From JBCCFK01 sp965262315 (GTDB taxonomy: Bacteria > Actinomycetota > Acidimicrobiia > Acidimicrobiales > UBA8592): a stretch of 64,000 bases of DNA. The stretch lies in the NCBI GenBank assembly GCA_965262315.1, contig CBDHFJ010000101.1, positions 52,193-116,192 of the forward strand, read 5' to 3'. A program made the translations under genes and the position numbers. The notes below the pieces were generated by a model that searched no databases, was not told where the DNA came from, and saw only the letters and a program-made list of their open reading frames with translations. This document shows positions 33,798 through 40,171 of this stretch, one piece after another (positions within the stretch are counted from its first letter, which is position 1; the number at the start of each line of letters is the position of its first letter).

Positions 33798-34733
33798 TCA
33801 GTAGTCGATGCCGGCGCAGACCTCGCAGGTCTCGCCCTCGTGGGTGGCCGCGGCCGCGTCGGCATCGGCCTCTGCCTGGTACTGCGGGGTGTCGTGGCGA
33901 GCCACGCGGTCGTCCTCGGTGGAGGTCTCGCCCGACGACGACGTCTGCACCCGCATGACGCCGTCCTTCCAGTCGTCGGTGTCGGCCCAGACGTGAGGCA
34001 GGTCGACGATCTGGCCGGGTTCGGTGAGGTGCAGGGCCTCGAGCGCGGAGCGCACGATGCTGCGGTTGAGCTCCGGCTGGCCCACCCGGCCCGAGGTGTG
34101 CCCGAGCGGGAAGTCGAGGAACACCGCTCGCGGAGGGTTCGCTGCGGCGGTGATGTCGCGTGCGCTGGTGAGGCTGACGGTCGGGATGCCGGCCGCCTCG
34201 AGCTGACGTGCGATCAGACCCACGGTCTGATGGCACACCGGTCAAACCGGGACGAGCACGACGGCTTGGATCTGGTCGCGACGGCACCGTTCGACCAGCG
34301 TCGGCGCCAGCTCGTCCCGAACCCGGCGCTGGGAGTAGATGCCGCCCATGCAGGTGAACAGATGCGGGGCCAGCTCGCCGATCTCACCGTCGGCGGCGAT
34401 GGCGCGGAGGGCGTCGATGGGAAAGACGACGTTGATGTCCCGACGGGCATCGGTGAGGTCGTAGGCGAAGTGGGTGGCCCGCAGGTCCTCGGTAGCGATG
34501 TCGGAGGGGATCGCCCGGTAGGTCAAGTCGTCCTTGTACGTGAAGGCGGTCTGGCCGACCGCGTACACGCCGCCGGTGGCGATGACGCCGACGCGCAGCT
34601 CGGACAGCGGCGCCGGCAGCGTCGCCATCGGCGGGTCATCGGGGTTGTGGGCCCACGCGTAGCTTCCGTACCCCAGCGCCTCGTACTGGGCTCGGGTGCG
34701 GTCGATGTAGCGGATGGGCGACTGGCGGCTCAT
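33798..34733 (-). CDS. GrdB-family selenoprotein (glycine/sarcosine/betaine reductase B-like), Sec at TGA
   Basis: Protein of 311 residues if the TGA at 34242-34244 is read as selenocysteine (residue 164). The N-terminal part has PLSELRVGVIATGGVYAVGQ, DLTYRAIPSDIATEDLRATH and DINVVFPIDALRAIAADGEI, all family hallmarks. The frame continues AVVLVPV-U-PVCHQTVGLIARQLEAAGIPTVSL, a UxxC redox pair (U164, C167) in the family's conserved block, then FLDFPLGHTSGRVGQPELN. The C-terminus adds a CEVC motif (303-306). A long hairpin starts 5 nt after the TGA. No GrdA/GrdC genes are near, so amino-acid reduction of the Stickland type is unlikely; it may be a thiol or peroxide reductase. It lies 20 nt after a cNMP-binding gene. 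Confidence 0.88.
34208..34236 (-). promoter_or_regulatory. Candidate bacterial SECIS hairpin of the GrdB-family gene
   Basis: On the minus strand, GTGC (34236-34233) pairs with GCAC (34211-34208). After a single C-C mismatch, ATCAGACC (34231-34224) pairs with GGTCTGAT (34220-34213), leaving a GTG loop (34223-34221). That is 12 base pairs in all. The loop begins 18 nt after the TGA, as in E. coli fdhF, and starts with G. Confidence 0.82.
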
Positions 34734-34753
34734 GGCCCCAGTGTCGCGCCGGC

Positions 34754-35140
34754 TCAGCGCCAGCGCTCCTCCGCCTTCTCCTGCAGTCGGGCCGCGAGGA
34801 CGGGGTTCGTCTCGGTCAGCTTCTCGAAATCCCACGTCATGAGCTTTGCGACTCGGCAGGTCTCGGTGGCCTTCACGTCGGCGTTGCGGCGCTCTCCCCG
34901 CACGAGGCCGACCTCGCCGAAGTGGTCGCCGGGCCCGAGGGTGGCGAGGTGCTCGCCATCGGCCGAGACCTCGACGGCACCTTCGAGCACGAGGAAGAAC
35001 GAGTACGAGAAGTCGTGCTCCTCGGTCAGCCGTTCGCCCATGAGCGCACGGTGCTCGTCGAACATCGCCGCACACTGGTGGAGCTGGTCGGGCTCGAGTC
35101 CGGAGAACAGCTCGAAGGCCAGCAGATCACTTGCGTTCAC
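34754..35140 (-). CDS. Cyclic nucleotide-binding domain protein
   Basis: Single-domain CRP/FNR-type cNMP-binding protein of 128 residues without a DNA-binding domain. The phosphate-binding cassette is present as GPGDHFGEVGLVRGERRNADVK, with Gly, Glu and Arg of the cassette. FSYSFFLVLEGAVEVSADGE forms the beta-roll. It probably acts by protein interaction. The start is GTG 35140 with GGGAG upstream. It precedes the GrdB-like selenoprotein by 20 nt on the same strand, a likely operon. Confidence 0.85.
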   Translation of the reverse strand: MNASDLLAFELFSGLEPDQLHQCAAMFDEHRALMGERLTEEHDFSYSFFLVLEGAVEVSADGEHLATLGPGDHFGEVGLVRGERRNADVKATETCRVAKLMTWDFEKLTETNPVLAARLQEKAEERWR

Positions 35141-35250
35141 GACGACACTCCCGAGTCGGACCGTTCCTGGGCCGCGGGAGACTAGCAGGGCGGCGTACGA
35201 CCCAGCGCGGCCCCGGCGGACCGGGAGATGATCGAGCCCGCGGCCGAGGT

Positions 35251-35285
35251 GAACCTGTCACGGTCTCAGAGACCGTTACAGGTTC
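35251..35285. terminator. Long inverted repeat after the SDR gene
   Basis: A 16-bp stem with one mismatch: arms GAACCTGTCACGGTCT (35251-35266) and AGACCGTTACAGGTTC (35270-35285), with a 3-nt loop. It lies 22 nt past the stop of the minus-strand SDR gene and upstream of the cNMP-binding gene. It has no T-run; it may be a terminator or an operator. Confidence 0.55.
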
Positions 35286-35307
35286 GGTGCCGGGGCGGGG
35301 GCGGCCG

Positions 35308-36063
35308 TCAGCTGTCGCGGAACTGCACCAGGCCGCCGCCGTCGAGGACGATGGCCTGGCCGGTGATCCACGAGCCGGAGTCGGCTGCGAGCCACACCGC
35401 GGCGGCGGCGATGTCCTCGACCTCGCCGAGGCGCTCCAGCGGATAGGCCTTGGCCACCTCGTCGCCGCGCTCGCCCTCCCACAGCATGCGGGCGAAGTCG
35501 GTCTTGATCAGGCCGGGACAGATCGCGTTGACGCGAACCTTGGGGCCGAGCTCGGGCGCGAGCTGCTTGGTCAGGTGGATCAGCGCAGCCTTCGTGATGT
35601 CGTAGACACCCAGCATCGGGTTGGTGCTGAGGCCGCCCACCGACGAGATGTTCAGGACCACGCCACCGTTGTCCTGCATGTGCTTGCGCCACGCGAGCTG
35701 CGTCCAGAACAGCGGTGCGGTCAGGTTGACCTCGAACGTCTTGTCCCACCGGCCCATGTCGACGTCGATGGTGGGTCCCGCGTAGGGGTTGGTGCCAGCG
35801 TTGTTCACCAGGATGTCCACGCCGCCCAGCTGGGAGATGCAGCTGTCGATGACCCGCTCAGCGTCCTCGGGCTTGCCCACATGACCGGCTTCCCAGAGGC
35901 ACCCGTTCCCGATCTCGGCGGCGGCTTCCTCGCACGATTCGGCTTTGCGGCTGGTGATCATCACCTTCGCCCCGGACTCGGCCATCGCCGTGGCGATGCC
36001 CTTGCCGATGCCGCGGGAGCCACCCGTGATCAGTGCCGTCTTGCCGTCGAGTCGCAGATCCAT
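35308..36063 (-). CDS. SDR family oxidoreductase
   Basis: Classical SDR of 251 residues: ALITGGSRGIGKGIATAMAE, DILVNNAGTNPYAGP, catalytic Ser in NISSVGGLSTNPM, and Tyr/Lys in GVYDITKAALIHL. It ends ITGQAIVLDGGGLVQF. The pattern resembles mitochondrial DHRS4-like and plant-type tropinone-reductase-like SDRs (3-oxoacyl or carbonyl reductase). TACTCT lies 8 nt before the ATG at 36063, fitting a leaderless start. Divergent from the carotenoid oxygenase; a retinoid or apocarotenoid link is possible but speculative. Confidence 0.88.
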   Translation of the reverse strand: MDLRLDGKTALITGGSRGIGKGIATAMAESGAKVMITSRKAESCEEAAAEIGNGCLWEAGHVGKPEDAERVIDSCISQLGGVDILVNNAGTNPYAGPTIDVDMGRWDKTFEVNLTAPLFWTQLAWRKHMQDNGGVVLNISSVGGLSTNPMLGVYDITKAALIHLTKQLAPELGPKVRVNAICPGLIKTDFARMLWEGERGDEVAKAYPLERLGEVEDIAAAAVWLAADSGSWITGQAIVLDGGGLVQFRDS

Positions 36064-36154
36064 GGCGGGGGAGAGTAGTAGGTCGTGCTTGGGCCGGTCG
36101 GCGGCGTGGCACCCGCCGACGTGTCAGGCTGGCGGGGTCGAGGAGGACCTGACG

Positions 36155-37501
36155 ATGACCGCGATCGAACCCGCACCGTGGCACCTGCGAGGCAACTGGG
36201 CGCCGGTGCACGACGAGCTCACCGAGACCACACTGCGTGTTGACGGCGCCATCCCCACCGAGCTCGAAGGGGTCTACATCCGGACCGGGCCGAACCCCTC
36301 GTCGGGAAGCTCCCCGCATTGGTTCTTCGGTGACGGCATGGTCCACGGTGTCCGCCTCTCGGGTGGTCGGGCCGAGTGGTACCGGAACCGCTTCGTGCAG
36401 ACACCCAACATCACCGAACCGCTGGACGACCCCATGTCGTCGATCGGGGATCTCACGCGGGGCACCGCCAACACCCACGTCGTGGTCCACAATGGCGAGA
36501 TCCTCTGTCTCGAGGAGGGCCACTGGCCCTGGCGCATCGACGGGGAGCTGAACACGCTCGGCTACCAGAACTACGGCGGTGCCCTGACGTGCTCGATGAC
36601 CGCGCACCCGAAGGTCTGCCCCGAGACCGGCGAGCTCATCGCCTTCAGCTACTTCGGGTTCGAGCCGCCCTACCTGACCTACATCAGGGTCAGCCCCGAC
36701 GGCGAGGTCACCCAGCTGGAGGGCATCGACATCCCGAACATGGTGATGATGCACGACTTCAACGTGACCCGGAACCACACGGTGTTCATGGATCTCCCGC
36801 TGTGCTTCGATCTCGAGGCGCTCGACTCCGGGGTGCCGTTCCGGTTCGACCGCGACGCCGGCGCCCGGTTGGGCGTCATGCCGCGGGCCGGCACGAACGC
36901 CGACGTGCGCTGGTTCGAGATCGACCCCTGCTACGTGTTCCATCCCGTGAATGCGCACGAGGACGGCAACCGGATCGTGCTGCACGTGTCCCGCCAGCCC
37001 GAGGCGTTCGGCACCAGCAACGACGACTACGCCGAGGTCGGCCGCTTGTGGCGGTGGACGATCGACCTCGAGACCGACACGGTGACCGAAGAACAGGTCG
37101 ACGATCGTCCCGGCGACTTCGGTCGGGTGGACGATCGCATGGTCGGCCTCGATGCGCAGTACGGCTACCTGATGGCGATGGCGGGGGAGGGCAATGTCGA
37201 GGAGCCGGTGTACGGCTCCGCGTTGTGGAAGTACGACCTGCGCAGCGGGCAGTGCTGGGAGCACCAGCTCGGCGACGGGGTCCGCGGCGCCGAGCCGGTC
37301 TTCGCTCCCGCCTCCGAGGCGGCGGGCGAGGACGAGGGGTGGATCATCAGCCTGACCCACGACGAAGGCTCCGGCGAGTCCCGCCTGATCATCGTCGATG
37401 CGCAGCGCTTCGACGCCCCGCCGGTGGCCGTGGTCCACCTGCCGCAGCGCGTGCCCTACGGCGCCCACGGCAGCTGGGTGCCCGACGCCGAGCTCGCCTG
37501 A
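36155..37501 (+). CDS. Carotenoid oxygenase family protein
   Basis: Seven-bladed propeller Fe(II) dioxygenase of 448 residues that cleaves carotenoids, apocarotenoids or stilbenes at a double bond. It begins with the GVYIRTGPNP block and HWFFGDGMVHGVRL. The four His iron ligands are in TAHPKVCPETGEL, MMHDFNVTRNHTVF, FHPVNAHEDGNRIVL and the terminal PYGAHGSWV. A GAGGAGG site precedes the ATG at 36155. Divergent from an SDR that could act on an aldehyde product, which is inference. Confidence 0.93.
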   Translation: MTAIEPAPWHLRGNWAPVHDELTETTLRVDGAIPTELEGVYIRTGPNPSSGSSPHWFFGDGMVHGVRLSGGRAEWYRNRFVQTPNITEPLDDPMSSIGDLTRGTANTHVVVHNGEILCLEEGHWPWRIDGELNTLGYQNYGGALTCSMTAHPKVCPETGELIAFSYFGFEPPYLTYIRVSPDGEVTQLEGIDIPNMVMMHDFNVTRNHTVFMDLPLCFDLEALDSGVPFRFDRDAGARLGVMPRAGTNADVRWFEIDPCYVFHPVNAHEDGNRIVLHVSRQPEAFGTSNDDYAEVGRLWRWTIDLETDTVTEEQVDDRPGDFGRVDDRMVGLDAQYGYLMAMAGEGNVEEPVYGSALWKYDLRSGQCWEHQLGDGVRGAEPVFAPASEAAGEDEGWIISLTHDEGSGESRLIIVDAQRFDAPPVAVVHLPQRVPYGAHGSWVPDAELA

Positions 37502-37510
37502 GACCGGAGA

Positions 37511-38602
37511 TCAGTCGATCCAGCGGTCGATGATGCGTTGGATGCGGCCGGTGGCCTGGAGGTCGGCCAGTGCCGCGTTGATCGGTTCGCGCAGGGTCGA
37601 CCCCTGCGGGAGCCCGAACGTCTCGAACTCCTCGTAGAGCACGTCGCCGGCGGCCCGGATTCCGAGGTCGGTCCCGATGGTCGCCAGGGCGAACGGGTTG
37701 GCGACGAGCAGGTCGTGCTCGCCGGACGCGACGGCGGCGAAGGCATCGGCCTGGGTCGGGAAGCCGGCGATCGTCACGCCCTCGTTCTCCAGGTACGCGG
37801 CGAAGGTGGAGCCGGCGACCACCGCGACGGTCCGGTCGCCGACCTCCTCGATGCCCTCGATGCTCTGCCGGGCTCGACCCTCCTCGAGGTCCGAGGTGAC
37901 TTGGGAGACGAAGGCACCGACGAGGAAGAGGCTCGCCAGCATCGCCACCATGGCGACCAGCCGCCCGCGGGTCGATCGCGGTGCCGTGTCGCCGTAGCCG
38001 ACCGTGGTGACGGTGACGGCCGCCCACCAGGTGCCGTCCCACGCCCCGCGCGGCCAGGAGCTGTGGAAGTCGGCGAACCCCTCCTCGTCGGTTCGTTCGA
38101 CGAGCCAGATCAGGTGCCCGAGGACGATCAGGCCCAGCCCGGCGAAGAGCAGCACGCGGAGCGCCCCCGAGCCAACGAGGGTTCGCACGAGCGAGCGGCC
38201 CGTATCGGTGCGTTCGTGCACGCCGAGCTGGGGGCCGGAACGGATGACGGCCGAGGAGAAGTCGAAGCGCGCTTCCCGTTCGGCTGTTGGCGCCAGCGGC
38301 GCCACCGCCACGTCGGCCGTTCCGCTCGCGAGGCGGTCGAGCATCTCGGGGAACGTGTCCGCCCACTCGACTCGGTAGTCGAGATCGAGTGAGGCGGCCA
38401 CGTCCTCCCAGATCTCGAAGTAGAAGCCGTCGACCAGGTCACCGTCGCGCACGACGAACGGCTCGATCTCGGTGGTGACGACGACCAGCTCCTCGCCTGT
38501 CGGCTCCTGCGCCGGTCGGGCCCCCGCCGGTGCGGCCAACGCGCACAGTCCGATGGCCCCCAGGGCGACAGCGACCGCGAGAGCCCGGGACCTCGTCGAC
38601 AT
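37511..38602 (-). CDS. GluR0-like ligand-gated potassium channel
   Basis: Prokaryotic ionotropic-glutamate-receptor-like channel of 363 residues. After a signal peptide (cleavage near APAGA) comes the first lobe of a periplasmic amino-acid-binding domain (about 38-135: LVVVTTEIEPFVVRDG, ADVAVAPLAPTAEREARFDF). A membrane helix follows (about 148-167), then a pore loop with the K+ filter TVTTVGYGD (197-205) and a second helix (about 224-242). The second lobe (about 255-363) contains AVVAGSTFAAYLENEG and ASGEHDLLVANPFAL. Splitting the binding domain around a two-helix pore is the GluR0 architecture. The ligand is probably an amino acid. Confidence 0.9.
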   Translation of the reverse strand: MSTRSRALAVAVALGAIGLCALAAPAGARPAQEPTGEELVVVTTEIEPFVVRDGDLVDGFYFEIWEDVAASLDLDYRVEWADTFPEMLDRLASGTADVAVAPLAPTAEREARFDFSSAVIRSGPQLGVHERTDTGRSLVRTLVGSGALRVLLFAGLGLIVLGHLIWLVERTDEEGFADFHSSWPRGAWDGTWWAAVTVTTVGYGDTAPRSTRGRLVAMVAMLASLFLVGAFVSQVTSDLEEGRARQSIEGIEEVGDRTVAVVAGSTFAAYLENEGVTIAGFPTQADAFAAVASGEHDLLVANPFALATIGTDLGIRAAGDVLYEEFETFGLPQGSTLREPINAALADLQATGRIQRIIDRWID

Positions 38603-38819
38603 CGCCCCAGTGTGGTCGACGGCGGGGGTCAGCGGGCTGTTCGTTGTGTTCACGAACGTCGGGATGGGCGCAGCGTCGACGGCGGCCGGGAGAGCCGGTG
38701 CCACCGACGCGCACACGGGGGACCACCGGCTGACCGCGGCGCGGTCGGCCCCGGATCGGCGACGGTCGGGTCGCCGTGGTTGAATCGTCCCGTACGCGCC
38801 GACCGACGGGAGCCCTGCG

Positions 38820-40073
38820 ATGGCCATCGACTTCACCCTCACGCCCGAGCTCGAGGAGATCCGCCTGCGGGTCCGGACGTTCGTGGACGAGGTGATCCGG
38901 CCTGTCGAGAACGAGATCGAGGGCAAGGACGGGGGCGAAGGCATCGCCGGTCGAGCCCGCATCGAGAAGCTGATCGACCTGCGCAAGCAGGCCTTCAAGG
39001 CCGGCATCTGGCTGCCGCACATGCCCGAGGAGTGGGGCGGCATGGGGCTCGGTCACGTCGAGCTCGCCATGGTGCAGGCCGAGGCCGCCAAGTCCTATTA
39101 CGGCCCCTGGGTGTTCAACTGCCAGGCGCCCGACGAGGGCAACATGCACACGCTGCTGCACTGGGCCACGCCCGAGCAGGCAGAGAAGTACCTCAAGCCG
39201 CTGTGCGAGGGCACCACGTGGTCGTGCTTCGCCATGACCGAGCCCGAGGTGGCCGGTTCGGACCCGACGCTGATCCAGACCAACGCCTACGAGGACGGCG
39301 ACGAGTGGGTGATCAACGGCCACAAGTGGTTCATCTCCAACGCCCGCCGCGCCAACTTCGCCATCCTCATCGCCCGCACCGAGGAGAACCCCGACATCCC
39401 GCAGGCCGCGAACTCGGCGTTCATCATCGATCTGCCCAGCGAGGGCTGGAACGACGTGCGTGAGGTCGAGACCATGCACGGCGGCACCGGCCACAGCGAG
39501 ATCGTCATCGAGGACCTGCGGGTCCACAAGGACCAGATGCTCGGCGGTCGGGGCCAGGGGCACCTGCTCGGTCAGTACCGACTGGGTCCGGCCCGACTGG
39601 CGCACTGCATGCGGTGGATCGCGCAGGCCGAGACCGCGCTGGACATGATGGTCGACCGCTCGCTCAACCGGTACGCCCACGGATCGCTGCTCGCCGAGAA
39701 GCAGGGCATCCAGTGGATGATCGCCGACTCCACGATGGAGCTGTACCAGGCGAAGCTGATGGTGCTCCACGCCGCGTCGAAGATCGACGCATCGAGGCTG
39801 GACGACAGCGTGGACTTCAAGGCCGAGGTCTCCATGTCCAAGCACTTCGTGGCCAACATGTTGAACCGGGTGATCGACCGATCGATCCAGGTCCACGGCG
39901 CGCTGGGGTACTCCACCGACACCCCGCTGGCGCACATGTACCAGCACGCTCGCTGGGCGCGGTTCGCCGACGGTGCGGACGAGGTGCACCAGATGCGGAT
40001 CGCGCAGCGGACCATCGCCGCCTACACCGACGAGGGCTCCACCCGCCGCGCCACCGGCGACCTGCCCATCTGA
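38820..40073 (+). CDS. Acyl-CoA dehydrogenase family protein
   Basis: Acyl-CoA dehydrogenase of 417 residues. FAMTEPEVAGSDPTLIQTNA and EWVINGHKWFISNARRANF are the flavin/substrate blocks. ETMHGGTGHSEIVIEDLRV and QVHGALGYSTDTPLAHMYQH are typical of the DUF/ACAD10-11-like subgroup. The catalytic region RFADGADEVHQMRIAQRTI carries Asp-Glu where others have TxE. The start is the conserved MAIDFTLTPELEEIR. A perfect hairpin lies 8 nt after the stop codon. Confidence 0.92.
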   Translation: MAIDFTLTPELEEIRLRVRTFVDEVIRPVENEIEGKDGGEGIAGRARIEKLIDLRKQAFKAGIWLPHMPEEWGGMGLGHVELAMVQAEAAKSYYGPWVFNCQAPDEGNMHTLLHWATPEQAEKYLKPLCEGTTWSCFAMTEPEVAGSDPTLIQTNAYEDGDEWVINGHKWFISNARRANFAILIARTEENPDIPQAANSAFIIDLPSEGWNDVREVETMHGGTGHSEIVIEDLRVHKDQMLGGRGQGHLLGQYRLGPARLAHCMRWIAQAETALDMMVDRSLNRYAHGSLLAEKQGIQWMIADSTMELYQAKLMVLHAASKIDASRLDDSVDFKAEVSMSKHFVANMLNRVIDRSIQVHGALGYSTDTPLAHMYQHARWARFADGADEVHQMRIAQRTIAAYTDEGSTRRATGDLPI

Positions 40074-40080
40074 TCGGGTC

Positions 40081-40098
40081 CCCGCGTCAGCGCGGGAG
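40081..40098. terminator. Perfect hairpin, first copy of an 18-bp repeat
   Basis: CCCGCGTCAGCGCGGGAG: arms CCCGCG and CGCGGG around TCAG, just after the acyl-CoA dehydrogenase stop. The identical 18 bp recurs at 42086-42103. Confidence 0.55.
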
Positions 40099-40171
40099 AA
40101 TTTCCCCTTGCTGGCGCGGTTCGCTAGCGTGGCTCACCAGGGCGGACGACGGGCGGAGCGTTGTGCGGGTG

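Noticed and set aside
34242..34244. A changed genetic code reading TGA as Cys, Gly or Trp
   Set aside because: Many intact genes in the window end at TGA at their family's usual length, so TGA is a normal stop here.
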